NCBI GenBank assembly: GCA_947044405.1 | Contig: CAMRHE010000652.1 | Location: 631,501 to 695,500 of the forward strand | Length of the DNA: 64,000 nt | Direction: 5' to 3' | From: Leptodactylus fallax | Taxonomy: Eukaryota; Chordata; Amphibia; Anura; Leptodactylidae | Notes under the pieces: generated by a model | What the model was told of the DNA's origin: nothing | The model's input: only the letters and a program-made list of their open reading frames with translations | Databases searched by the model: none | Translations under genes and position numbers: made by a program | Shown: positions 24,858-37,084 of the stretch, one piece after another | How positions within the stretch are numbered: the first letter of the stretch is position 1 | How the letters are laid out: each line of letters opens with the position of its first letter

Positions 24858-26522
24858 CCGTGATGGCGAACCTATGGGACGTGCGCCGTCGCCGTGATTG
24901 CTCACTAACGGGGAATCCGGTACAGGATTCCCTGTTATTGAGCAATCGCTTCTTTCTGAGCTGTCAGTGTAGGCCGCGATCCACAGAACCGCTGCTTACA
25001 CTAATGGAAGAATGTGACCTCTGCCCCGACGCAGGCGTGATGACGTGATGCTCTTTGTGGGACTAGGTAAGTAGCATAAACTACTGTGTGGGGCCCCACT
25101 GCGAAGCATATACTACTCTGTGGGGCCCACTGTGAAGCATATAATACTGTGAGGAGGCCACTTTGGAGCGTATAATACTGTGCGGGGGCCATTGTGGAGC
25201 GTATAATACTGTGCGGGGGCCATTGTGGAGCATATAATACTGTGCGGGGGCCACTGTGGAGCATATAATACTGTGCGGGGGCTACTGTGGAGCATATAAT
25301 ACTGTGTGGGGGCCACTGTGGAGCGTATAATACTGTCTGGGGGCCAGTGTGGAGCATATAATACTGTGCGGGGGCCACTGTGGAGTGTATACTACTGTGC
25401 GGGGGGCCATTCTGGAGCGTATAATACTGTCTGGGGGCCACTTTGGAGGGAATTGTACTGTGTGGGGGCCTTTCACTATTTATATCACACAGTGGGATGA
25501 TTCCGCTTAGATATGGCTATAACTCAAAGATATATTTTGATCTCTGGGTATTGTATCTCCCTCTTAGTTCCATTTACTCATAATGTGCGCAGCCCTAATC
25601 CTAGGTGTATATTGTCAATAGTGGCAACACTGTAACAATAGGGCTTTGTATCCATCCCAGCATGGCTCCATTGAATTTCTACACAGCTCTGGGTGATCAA
25701 ATATACATGCATTGTTCAGCCTGGGCTGTTGATCAGACATGGTTGATAACATATAGAAGGCATTGTGTCATTCCACTTGGTCACATCTCCTTACAAAGAC
25801 TATTGACTTGAGTGCGTTAATCAATCAGACTTGCCGTCGCCGGTGACCTCATTCTGTGTGGTGTAATCAAGTGTATAAAAAATGAGGTAAGAGGTCAGTG
25901 AGACAGACTACCACTGAGAAGAGACTATGACAGACCACTACTGGGAGACTGTGATGAGCATGCAGGCTGGAATGTTGTGTTGATGTTGCTACCTCCATTG
26001 GTTATCCCCACATGCCATGTGTGAGTGTTGGACTATAGAGCCACATCAAGGATATGTGTGGTAAAGTAATTATTTCACTTTTATACCCTTTTTATTTTTA
26101 GGTACTGTATATTGTAACTAGTAACTGTTAATGCTTGCATACATCTGCATATCTGTTCTGAACTGCATGTGTTAGATGTTAATACCGACCCATCTAGGGG
26201 TTAATAAATATATAAAATTTAGAAAGCTTGTCTTGTATTTATCTTGTGGACCCGGCACTCACTGTCGGTGAGTGTGGTTTTTAGTAAAAAAGTCTCAGGT
26301 GTGGGCCAAAGCGGTGTTGGCGCACTGAGGATCTTTCACACACAGTATCTATTTTATAGCAGACATGTGATATTATTACAGGCTGTAATAATATTGCACG
26401 GTCAATATAAAACAGATCCTGGTTAATTTAAGGTTAAATTGCCGTGTTGGCACTTTGCGATAATTTAATGGGTTTTAGGTTGCAGTTTGGGCACTCGGTC
26501 TCTAAAAGGTTCGCCATCACTG
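24858..26522. mobile_element. hAT non-autonomous element (GTGATGGCGAACC-type ends)
   Basis: Left end CCGTGATGGCGAACC and right end GGTTCGCCATCACTG are inverted. The right flank is CTCTATAC and the left flank CTGTATTC agrees at six of eight positions, a diverged target duplication. The interior has the 31-bp minisatellite in reverse orientation (25130-25490) and a nested solo LTR at 25493-26340. Confidence 0.8.
25493..26340 (+). mobile_element. Solo LTR nested in a hAT element
   Basis: Same family as 19768-20692: begins TGGGATGATTCCGC and ends GGATCTTTCACA. It is flanked by CACAG on both sides (25488-25492, 26341-26345). AATAAA lies near 26203. The insertion is younger than the host hAT element. 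Confidence 0.85.
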
Positions 26523-26634
26523 CTCTATACTATACACTATATATACTCTTTTCTATATACTTTACGCTATATATACTTCATACTATATACTATAAACTAT
26601 ATATACTATACTATACACAATATATACTCTATAC

Positions 26635-28244
26635 CAGGGGTGTCAAACTCATTTTCTCCGGGGGCCACTTCAGCCTCACGGGATACCTTGAAGGGCCAAG
26701 ATTATTTTACACATGTATAAAAGTCACTACTTCTTAACAGATAAGCGAGCTATTAAGCAGTAGTTACATTTGTACATTACTACTGTTACAATCAGCCCTT
26801 TGAGGGCAACCAGGAAGAACATAATGTATTGTTAAAACCTAAGTCATTGGCATGTTACATACTATCCTCATCCTTTTCTGAATATATAAAAAATTAAGCA
26901 CTATACAAATACTGTTTACCCCTGCAAACGGTATTATGCTCTATAGTTGCCTCTGCACACGGTATTACGCCCCACAGCGGCCCCTGCACACGGTATTATG
27001 CTCCATAGTTTGCCCTGCACACGGTATTATGCTCCATAGTTGCCCCTGCACACGGTATTATGCTCCATAGTTGCCCCTGCACACGGTATTATGCTCAATA
27101 GTTGCCCCTGCACACGGTATTATGCTCCATAGTGGCCCCTGCACACGTTATTATGCTCCATAGTGGCCCCTGCAATCGGTATTATGCTCCTTAGTGGCCC
27201 CTGCATTGGTATTATGCCCCATAGTGGCCCCTGCAAACGGTATTATAGTCCATAGTGGCTCCTGCAATCGGTATTATGCTCCTTAGTGGCCCCTGCATTG
27301 GTATTATGCCCCATAGTGGCCCCTGCAAACGGTATTATAGTCCATAGTGGCCCCTGCAGATGGTATTATGCCCCATAGTGACCCCCCCACCCATGAACTA
27401 TTATTATACTCTGGGGTCTTTTCAGACCCCAGAGTATAATGATCGGAGACCCAGGTGGTGACAAACATAAAAATCAGTGTTACTTACCTGGGCCCCGGTG
27501 CGCTCCCTGCGTTCGACCTTCTTCAATGTCGCACAGACCGGCGTCGCGACATAATGACGTCGGCCCGGCTCACGTGACGCCTGGGACGTCACCAAAGAAG
27601 GCCGAAGCCAGCTGGGAGCAGCATCGGATCGCCGGAGAGGTGAGTAACTCTGGTTTTTATGTTTATCACCTCCCCGGGGTCTCCGATTATTATACTCCGG
27701 GGTCTGAAAAGCCCCCGGAGTATAATAATAGTAGTACTTGATGGGGTTCGCCGGCCGCGACCTCACTTACCATCCCCGCTCCTGCACACAGCCGCTTCCG
27801 CGTCCCATAGCAGAAGGGGAAGCGGGGGCGGCCACAACCAGCAGCGGGGATCGGTAAGTAAATAGGCCGTTACGTGCCGGGGATGCTCCAACAGGCAACG
27901 GCCTATTTATATATATAAAAAAACCTTATCTTCACTTACCTGCGATGCCTTGATGCAGCCGCCGCCTCCTCTTCTTGTCTGCGTGTCAGCGTAGGAGGCG
28001 CGATGACGTTATTGTATCGCCGCCTGCGCTGACATGCAGAGGTCTTGTAAACCAGCCCAGGACAGGTATCGCGTAGCTTTGTTTTTTTTTTTTTTTAAGC
28101 GGCCTGTCCTGGGCTGGTTTACATTACATAATGTACATAGACAATAAAAATTGCCGCGGCCCTGCGTGCCAGCTAAGTTCCGAACCGGATAACAGAAGAC
28201 AGCGGGCCGGATTCGGCCCGCGGGCCTTGTGTTTGACACCTGTG
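26635..28244. mobile_element. hAT non-autonomous element (CAGGGGTGTCAAAC ends)
   Basis: Left CAGGGGTGTCAAACTC and right GTGTTTGACACCTGTG are inverted ends. Exact 8-base CTCTATAC duplications flank it (26627-26634, 28245-28252). It contains the 31-bp minisatellite (26930-27390), the foldback cassette (27400-27730) and a perfect 20-bp hairpin (28047-28066 with 28103-28122). Confidence 0.85.
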
Positions 28245-28838
28245 CTCTATACTATACACTATATACACTCTATACTATACACTATATATTATACACTATA
28301 TACACTCTATACTATACACTATATATTATACACTATATATTCTCTATACTATACACTATATATTATACACTATATATACTCTATACTATACACTATATAT
28401 TATACACTATATATTCTCTATACTATACACTATATATTATACACTATATACACTCTATACTATACACTATATATACTCTATACTATACACTATATACACT
28501 CTATACTATACACTATATATTATACACTATATATTCTCTATACTATACACTATATATTATACACTATATATTCTCTATACTATACACTATATATTATACA
28601 CTATATACACTCTATACTATACACTATATATTATACACTATATATTCTCTATACTATACACTATATATTATACACTATATACACTCTATACTATACACTA
28701 TATATTATACACTATATACTCTCTATACTATACACTATATATTGTACACTATATATTCTCTATACTATACACTATATATTATACACTATATATTCTCTAT
28801 ACTATACACTATATATTATACACTATATATTCTCTATT
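28245..28838. repeat. CTCTATAC-rich minisatellite, last and largest segment
   Basis: Units of about 37 bases built from CTCTATACTATACACTATAT and ATTATACACTATA. The 205- and 287-codon frames here are artefacts of the repeat. Confidence 0.95.
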
Positions 28839-29551
28839 CCAATTAAATGGAATGGAAATCCAACTATGGAGGGAGCCACACCCCCTTGTAATATACAAAA
28901 GAAAATAGTTATATATATATATGGTGAGTGCGTCCGTGTGTTTATGGCATTTTCCATTTGCCTCATGAACAGAATATCTAAGCCTATCATATAGAATGTT
29001 TTTTGAGTCTCTGTATCTTAGTTTATCTTATGTGATACCACTCTATATTACATCCTATAGTGTGATACTGTCTGTTGAGCTGTGTATCTAATCCTATCAT
29101 GTTTGATACAGTCTACTGAGCTGTGTATCTAATCCTATCATGTGTGATCCTGTCTGCTGAGCTGTGTATCTAATCCTATCATGTGTGATCCTGTCTGCTG
29201 AGCTGTGTATCTAATCCTATCATGTGTGATACAGTCTGTTGAGCTGTGTATCTAAGCCTACCATATGTGATACTCCTCTTATACTCCTCTTACACTTCTC
29301 CCTTCTGCTAAATCCACTCCTGACTTTGGCTCAAAAAAACAACAAAATCGGCAACAAAAAAAGTTGTGTTTCCACAATGTGGGGCCTGAGCCTACGAGCA
29401 GCTCTTCTAAGTGCACTATACAGAATGAGACCAGAACTGAACCTGAAGGGAACTGCAAGAAACTAAATAGAAATTTTACCTTATAATTTAGAACAAAATG
29501 ATATAAAATAGAAAATCAACCAATTCCACCCCCAACCAGTACAGATGGTAG
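28839..29551. repeat. 41-bp minisatellite with flanking unassigned sequence
   Basis: About five copies of TGAGCTGTGTATCTAATCCT + ATCATGTGTGATCCTGTCTGC between 29055 and 29265. The rest of the stretch shows no gene. Confidence 0.8.
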
Positions 29552-30512
29552 CAGTGGCGTAACTAGGAATGGCTGGGCCCCAAGGCGAACATTTGACATG
29601 CCCCAATTCCCATACCGCTGCCCCCAATCGCTCCCCCCGGACCACCCTGCACACAGTATCATGTGCCATAGTGGCCCCTGCACACAGTATCATGTCCCAT
29701 AGAGGCCCCTGCACACAGTATTATGCCCCATAGTGGCCCCTGCACACAGTATTATATCCCATAGTGGCCCCTGCACACACTATTATTCCCCATAGTGGCC
29801 CCTGTACTGAGTATTTTGCCCAATAGTGGCCCCTGCACTGAGTATTTTGCCCCATAGTGGCTCCTGCACACACTAAAATATGTCCCATTGTGGACCACCC
29901 ATGAACAATTATTATACTCCGGGGTCTTTTCAGACCCCAGAGTATAATGATCGGAGACCCAGGGGAGGATAGAAACATAGAAAAACAACGTTGCTTACCT
30001 GTTCCTCGCTCCGGTGCATGCCCGTGCGCTACTTCGGCCTTCTTCAATGTTGGACCAGGCCGGCGTCACGTGATCCGGGCCAGCGTCGCTACGCAAAATG
30101 ATGTTCACTGACGCCTGGGACGTCACCAAACAGGCCCGAAGCCTGGAGAAGCGTAGGAGAGGTAAGTACGTTGTTTTTTATGTTTCCTCACCAACTCTGG
30201 GCCTCCGATTATTATACTCCGAGGTCTTTTCAAAGACCCCGGAGTTTAATGATAGCAGTGATTGTGGGGTTCGGCCCACGGCCTCACATACCGATCCCCG
30301 CTCCTGCTCACAGCCGCCTCTGCAGAATCGGAAGCGCAGGCGGCCGTGAGCAGGACCCCGGGGATCGGTAAGTATATAGGGCCCGTTACCTGCTGGGGTT
30401 ACTCCAGTAGGTAACGGCCTATTTAAAAAAAAAAAAAAAGCATCATGGGCCCTGTAATGTCCCGGGCCCTGTGGCAGCTGCTACCGCTGCTACCCCGGTA
30501 GTTACGCCCCTG
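29552..30512. mobile_element. hAT non-autonomous element (CAGTGGCGTAACTA ends)
   Basis: Ends CAGTGGCGTAACTAGG and CCGGTAGTTACGCCCCTG are inverted. Exact 8-base duplications GATGGTAG flank it (29544-29551, 30513-30520). It contains a short run of the 31-bp minisatellite (29640-29890) and the foldback cassette (about 29910-30255) seen in the other elements. Confidence 0.9.
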
Positions 30513-30699
30513 GATGGTAGAGAACTATTTATTTCTCTCTCCATGTGTTGTATCCCACCATCTGACCTTACTTGCTGAGCTACTTCTAGACATGTGAACC
30601 TCCCGCTCCTCACACCCTCTCCTCTCTCACACCTGCTATCTCTCTTACAGCTGGCCACCTATCTCCTAATCCTGGGCCACCTCTCAGAATCCCCACTGT

Positions 30700-31640
30700 C
30701 ACATCTCTCTTCTTTCACCACACAACCAGCACTAATTCATGCAACCCCTTAAATCTGTCTACCTCGCTCCTGTCCCTTCTGCCCCTTTTCCATTGCACTA
30801 TTGAATGCACGTGCCATCTTTAACAAGCTGTAATACACTCAAAATTACTTAATTTCTCACAAAATTTCCTTTCTGGGTCCCACTGAAACATGGCTGACAC
30901 CCTCGGTCACTACTTCGCTGCTATACTATCCTATGGCAAACTCCGATTCTCCCACACTCCTCGCCCCAGCAACAAACATTGTGGAGGGATTGGCCTTCTC
31001 TTATCTGATAGTGACTCTGTCCACATTTACTCTCCCCGCAGTCTACAAGTGACCACCATTGTCTACACACCACCAGGATCTACCTTAATCCATCATTTCA
31101 TAATCTGGCTCATGCACTTCCTATTAGTTGATATCCCCACTATTATCATAAGAGATATCAACATCCCCATTGATACAAAACAGCTTTCTGCCACCAAAAT
31201 TATTTGGGGACTCAGATTGTTCCTGCACTGCCACTCACAAACGGGAACACTCAGTAGACCTGATCTTCAACCACCTCTGTTCCCTATCCAACCTCTCTAA
31301 CTCTCCCACCATTATTTCTAAACACAACCTACCTACATTATCGCCTCTTTCCTCTCCAACAGCCCACCTCTTCGACCTAAGAAACCATCCAACTATTACC
31401 CCATCTCACTGCTGCTGTTTGCTTCAAATCTCCTTGAACAACATGTCAACCTTGAGCTATCCTCCTATTTCTTATCCAATTCACTCTTTGACAAACTACA
31501 GTCTGGCTTCTGACCCCATCACTGAAACTGCCCTAACCAAAGTTGCAAACAACCTACTAACTGCCAAAACCAAACAACACACCTCTGTTCTCTCTTTCCT
31601 CTGACTTTTACAGTCAACTACTCCATCCATGTAGAAAGTC
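30700..31640 (+). pseudogene. Internally deleted LINE: endonuclease joined to reverse transcriptase remnant
   Basis: Pieces read LLNARAIFNKL, ETW, TPRPSNKHCGGIGLLLSDS, a degraded GDFN-like RDIN, and DLIFNHLCSLSNLSNSP, which follow the order of an apurinic endonuclease domain. From about 31380 the sequence jumps to an RT-like phrase (NYYPISLLLFASNLLEQHV in one frame, ITETALTKVANNLLTAKTK in another). The several hundred bases expected between are missing. Many stops and shifts. Confidence 0.6.
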
Positions 31641-31819
31641 TCTCATCCTTTGGCTTCATGGACCTGACTAAAAGTTATATATCAAAGTTAATGGTGCAAT
31701 ACTTACCCTAGACCCACAAACTAGTGTATAACGCCATCAGGGCTTCTAAGAACATATCTATAAACCATAGTGTTCATATTGTTTGGCAGTGCTGACCAAA
31801 TTGTTTGTTGTTATGTTTT

Positions 31820-32314
31820 ATAGATAGGATCCTAGGAGCCCTAAGAGTGTTCTAGGAGTCCTGATAGTGTAATATACAATGTTTTATAGATATATAGTCC
31901 TAGGAGCCCTGACAGTGTCATACACTATATATTATAGATATATAGTCCTAGGAGTCCTGACAGTGTCATACACTATGTTTTATAGATATATAGTCCTAGG
32001 AGCCCTGACAGTGTCATACATGATGTATTATAGATATATAGTCCTAGGAGCCCTGACAGTGTCATACATTATGTACTATAGATATATAGTCCTAGGAGTC
32101 CTAACAGTGTCATACACTATGTATTATATATATATAGTCCTAGGAGCCCTGACAGTGTCATACACTATGTATTATAGATATATAGTCCTAGGAGCCCTAA
32201 CAGTGTCATACACTATGTTTTATAGATATATAGTCCTAGTAGCCCTGACAGTGTCATACACAATGTTTTATAGATATATAGTCTTTGGAGTCCTGACAGT
32301 GTCATACACTATGT
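31820..32314. repeat. 48-bp minisatellite, first segment
   Basis: About ten copies of GATATATAGTCCTAGGAGCC + CTGACAGTGTCATACACTAT + GTTTTATA. The array continues at 33642-33810 and 34236-34460 after interruption by a hAT element and a solo LTR. The 186-codon frame over it is an artefact. Confidence 0.95.
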
Positions 32315-33641
32315 CAGAGGTCAGCAAGCCCTGGCACGGCGACCCGAGTCCTCACCCAGCAGTTTCGATCGGACCAAACACAGCCGAAACAAAACTGCTA
32401 TTATTATACTGTGAAGTCTCTTCAGACCCCAGAGTATAATAAGCGGAGCCCCCGGGGAGGTGATCAAACATAAAGAATAATGTTAACTCACCTTCCCTGG
32501 ATCCGCAGCTGCTATGTGCTCTTCGGGCGCTTCTGCCTCACGTAAGAGACTGCTGACAGGGTCTCAGGGGTCACGTCTTACGTCATTACGCATAATGACG
32601 TGACGTGACCCCCTGAGACTCAAACAGCGGTCACTGACTACAGGCAGAAGCGCCCGAAGAGCGCACAGCAGCTGCAGATCCAGGTAAGGTGAGTTAACAT
32701 AGTTTTTAATGTTTTATCACCTCCCCGGGGGCTCCGCTTATTATAGAAGAGACCCCACAGTATAATAATAGCTAGTGAGTGGTGACAATTGGAATATTAT
32801 AAAAGCTAGAATATTATACTGTGTGCAGGGGCCACTATGGGACATAATACCGTGTGCAGGGGCCACTATGGAGGATAATACTGTTTACAGGGGTCACTAT
32901 GGGGCATAATACTGTGTGCAGGGCCACTATGGGACATAATACCGTGTGCAGGGGCCACTATGGGACATAGTACCATGTGCAGGGGCCGCTATGGGACATA
33001 ATACCGTGTGCAGGAGCCACTATGGGACATAATACCATGTGCAGGGGCCGCTAAGGAACATAATACCGTGTGCAGGGGCCACTATTGGACATAATACCGT
33101 GTGCAGGAGCCGCTATGGGACATAATACCATGTGCAGGGGCCGTTATGAGACATAATACCATGTGCAGGGGCTGCTAAGGAACATAATACCATGTGCAGG
33201 GGCCGCTATGGGACATAATACCGTGTGCAGGGGCCATTATGGGACATAATACCATGTGCAGGAGCTGCTATGGGACATAATACCATGTGCAGGGGCCACT
33301 ATGGAACATAATACCGTGTGCACGGGCCGCTATGGGACATAATACCGTGTGCACGGGCCGCTATGGGACATAATACCGTGTGCAGGGGCCGCTATGGTAC
33401 ATAATACCGTGTGCAGGGGCTGCTATGGCACATAATACCGTGTTCAGGGGCCGCTATGAGACATAATACCGTGTGCAGGGGCCGCTATGGGACATAATAC
33501 TGTGTGCAGGGGCTGCTATGGGACATAATAATGTGTGCAGGGGTCGTCAGACTTACAATTATTGACCAGCACTCCGAGTACCTCAACTTAGATGTTTTAA
33601 TCGAAATCGGCACGCTGAACAAAAAAGGTTGCCTACCCCTG
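32315..33641. mobile_element. hAT element, inverted relative of 22987-24716
   Basis: Left CAGAGGTCAGCAAGCCCTGG and right GGTTGCCTACCCCTG mirror the element at 22987-24716 in opposite orientation. Exact 8-base duplications CACTATGT (32307-32314, 33642-33649) lie in the 48-bp minisatellite. The foldback cassette (32395-32770) and reversed 31-bp minisatellite (32815-33545) are present. Confidence 0.9.
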
Positions 33642-33810
33642 CACTATGTTTTATAGATATATAGTCCTAGGAGTCCTGACAGTTTCATACACTATGTTTT
33701 ATAGATATATAGACCTAGGAGCCCTGACAGTGTCATACACTATGTATTATAGATATATAGTCCTAGGAGCCCTGACAGTGTCATACACTATGTTTTATAT
33801 ATATATATAT
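33642..33810. repeat. 48-bp minisatellite, middle segment
   Basis: Three to four units of the 48-base repeat between the hAT element and the solo LTR, ending in a short (TA)n run. Confidence 0.9.
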
Positions 33811-34232
33811 TGCGACAACTTGGGGGAATTAGACTCAAATGGCGGCAGACTCCCGGACCTGACAGCGGTGGGTGTGGAACTGGGCGCCGGAAATATAGGG
33901 TTCAGACGGTCCAAGTGAAACATAAAAAGTGGCTTTATTCAGCTCAACTGCAACATAACAAAAACAACAAAAAACCTAGGCCACCATTGGGGCCCTAACT
34001 CACTCAGAGCCCCTCACTAGCCTGACTCTTGCTCAACCCTAGCAAAAGTCCTCGGTGGACCTCAGCCCTCCTGGCACAGACCGTCTATCTGTCCAGCTGG
34101 GTCCACCATCTCCTGCTCCAAGCAGGATACTCCAGTCCTCTGGAGTTACACGCCCCCACCCAAAGGTGTGGCTGAAGGCTTTTTCAGGGCTGGGCTTGGG
34201 TCTCTCCACAGCGCCCTCTGGCTCACATACTC

Positions 34233-34235
<3 letters not shown>
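33811..34235 (-). mobile_element. Solo LTR in a (TA)n run
   Basis: Plus-strand ends TGCGACAACTTG and CATACTCACA give TG...CA on either strand. Read on the minus strand it contains GCTGAATAAAGCCAC, a polyadenylation signal, and the matching U5-like end. It sits in an AT dinucleotide run, so the target duplication is ATATA but not diagnostic. Confidence 0.75.
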
Positions 34236-34273
<38 letters not shown>

Positions 34274-34460
34274 CTAGGAGCCCTGACAGTGTCATACACT
34301 ATGTATTATAGATATATAGTCCTAGGAGCCCTGACAGTGTCATACACTATTTATTATAGATATATAGTCCTAGGAGCCCTGACAGTGTCATACACTATGT
34401 TTTATAGATATATAGTCCTAGGAGCCCTGACAGTGTCATACACGATGTATTATAGATAGG
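34236..34460. repeat. (TA)n and 48-bp minisatellite, last segment
   Basis: About four units of the 48-base repeat after a (TA)n stretch. Confidence 0.9.
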
Positions 34461-34745
34461 TTCCTCGGAGCCATACGAGTGTTGTATACTGTGTTTTAAG
34501 ATCATTTAAGTTATGTTTTGTGCTGAACTTTTCGATGCAAAATATATCTTGGACTCAAGCTGCCCAAACTCGAAACTAAATGAATCTTGATAGGTTCACC
34601 TATTTCTACTTGTTATTGACACTGGTATAAGTAGTGAAAAGTAAACCTCATATTGTGATTTGGTGACTATTTTGCTACATGTCTTGGTAATTTATTACAT
34701 CTAAAATTTATTGTTTGGAAAAAAAAATTCTGTTTCATTTTGCAG

Positions 34746-36110
34746 GTGGTGACTGGATGAGCAGCTCCATAGACAACTCCCGGATATAAAGGATAAGATA
34801 ATACCAGACTGGCACAAAAAGACCTGGATGTTTACTGGGGAAACATTTGGTGGTTCTGCCTGTGGGAAACATTAACCATGACATCTAATCTATCCGTACA
34901 TGAGAGAATTCATAAAAATGAAAAACCATTTTCATGTCCCGAATGTGGGAAAAGTTTTAGCCAGGAATCAAGTCTTAAAACCCATAAGAGAATTCACACA
35001 GGAGAGAAGCCTTTTTCTTGCTCAGAATGTGGGAAAGGTTTTCACGACAAATCACATCTTGCATGTCATCTGAAAATTCACACAGGAGAGAAGCCATTTT
35101 CTTGCTCAGAATGTGGGAAATGTTTTAGCCAGGAATCAAATCTTAAAAACCATAAGAGAATTCACACAGGGGAGAAGCCATTTTCTTGCTCAGAATGTGG
35201 GAAATGTTTTAGCCGGAAATCAAGTCTTAAAAACCATAAGAGAATTCACACAGGAGAGAAGCCATTTTCTTGCTCAGAATGTGGGAAATGTTTTGGACTG
35301 AAGTCATCTCTTGAAGCCCATGAGAGAAGTCACACAGGAGAGAAGCCTTTTTCTTGCTCAGAATGTGGGAAATGTTTTAGCCAGGAATCAAATCTTAATA
35401 ACCATAAGAGAATTCACACAGGGGAGAAGCCATTTTCTTGCTCAGAATGTGGGAAATGTTTTAGCCGGAAATCAAGTCTTAAAAACCATAAGAGAATTCA
35501 CACAGGAGAGAAGCCATTTTCTTGCTCAGAATGTGGGAAATGTTTTGGACTGAAGTCATCTCTTGAAGCCCATGAGAGAAGTCACACAGGAGAGAAGCCT
35601 TTTTCTTGCTCAGAATGTGGGAAATGTTTTAGCCAGGAATCAAATCTTAATAACCATAAGAGAATTCACACAGGAGAGAAGCCATTTTCTTGCTCAGAAT
35701 GTGGGAAATGTTTTAGCCGGAAATCAAGTCTTAAAAACCATAAGAGAATTCACACAGGAGAGAAGCCATTTTCTTGCTCAGAATGTGGGAAATGTTTTGA
35801 ACTGAAGTCATCTCTTGAAAACCATGAGAGAATTCACACAGGAGAGAAGCCTTTTTCTTGCTCAGAATGTGGGAAATGTTTTGGATGGAAGTCATCTCTT
35901 GAAAACCATGAGAGAATTCACACAGGAGAGAAGCCTTTTTCTTGTTTAGAATGTGGGAAATGTTTTGGATGGAAGTCATGTCTTGAAGCCCATGAGAGAA
36001 GTCACACAGGAGAGAAGCCTTTTTCTTGCTCAGAATGTGGGAAATGTTTCATACATAAATGTTATTATGAGAAACATCAGAGAATTCACACAGGGGAGAA
36101 GCCAAGTTAA
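34746..36110 (+). CDS. C2H2 zinc-finger protein, last exon, 14 complete fingers
   Basis: The frame from ATG 34878 to TAA 36108-36110 gives 410 residues. It opens with a degenerate finger ([11 protein letters not shown]) and then 14 complete C2H2 fingers joined by HTGEKPFSC linkers, so the product should bind DNA in the nucleus. Fingers 3-5, 6-8 and 9-11 are a three-finger module (helices beginning SQESNL, SRKSSL, GLKSSL or ELKSSL) repeated at a 252-base period. A likely splice acceptor, TTTTGCAG at 34738-34745, precedes an exon start reading GDWMSSS as in amphibian zinc-finger last exons. Stops in the 130 bases between it and ATG 34878 suggest a frameshift in the linker, so the upstream coding may be broken. 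No KRAB exon was found on this strand nearby. AATAAA at 37021-37026 could end the transcript. Confidence 0.85.
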
Positions 36111-37084
36111 TGTTCAGACTGTAGGGATGTGGCCGGTGTGGAGCTCCTTTCTAGGGCCTGCTGCCTCGGGATGTCTTCTGATATGGTATAACTTAAATCC
36201 CTGACTACACCTAGAAAGTCATTACTGCTTAACACAGAGATTTCTGGTCTCATCTTAGTGACGGCTCTATCTAGCCCCGTTCTAGTTCTTTGATACATGG
36301 ACCTAAGTAATGTTATAGTGACAGATATGACTATGGGTATTTGGATTGCAGCCGGTGTAGCAGCCACTCTGTATAATAACACATGGCACGGGAGGATTTT
36401 TTACACTTTAAAAATATAAAAAAATTCCAAAATGATTCCCTGTTGGCAACAGATGCCTGTGGATGTTTATACACACCTGGTACTTTAGGAAGAAGCTATG
36501 GCTTTTACAAGTACTCAAAAAGTATTCATATTTAGGCTACATACACACGACCATGTGCAAGTAACTGGGCTGTAACCTTTATATAATCTTATAGATCTTG
36601 TCTTTATGTAACCATTATATATTTTCTATAGTGTAAGAAATAAGTATGCATGTTAAGAATTAATGTAAATCTTGTATCTTTCAAGTTATTTCTTAAGATT
36701 TTATGATCACTGTAGTCGTAGTCACCGTTATGCTTTTAAATTTTGGGGTGAGAATATTTTGTTTCCTGAACATCTGTGATGTGGTTGTATCTGGGTCAGT
36801 TTGGTCCTCACAGCCGGTACGAATGTCCCAGGAACTATTATTATTTATAGCCAGATGTCTGGTTCATTCTATTTATAACTTCTTACTCAAAAAATTGGGC
36901 ACAGCCAAAATATAGGTTGTAACAAGTATGAAGCTGTTCACATCTATTTCCCCTCATGGTGTAGTACATTACTCTTTGTAATGTTTTTACATTTCTTTGG
37001 GGCTTTGTCCTTGTGTTTTCAATAAAGTTTGTTTATATTTGGTGAATTGGCGCATCTTTTTTTTTCTTGTGGTTATGTTATAAT
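36111..37084 (+). other. Probable 3' untranslated region of the zinc-finger gene
   Basis: No other gene seen. AATAAA at 37021-37026 followed by GTTTGTTTATATTTGGTG fits a polyadenylation site about 0.9 kb after the stop. Confidence 0.5.

Noticed and set aside
28131..28994. 287- and 205-codon frames
   Set aside because: Simple-sequence translation of the CTCTATAC minisatellite.
31879..32439. 186-codon frame
   Set aside because: The 48-bp repeat is a multiple of three, so the frame stays open by chance; it crosses into a hAT element.
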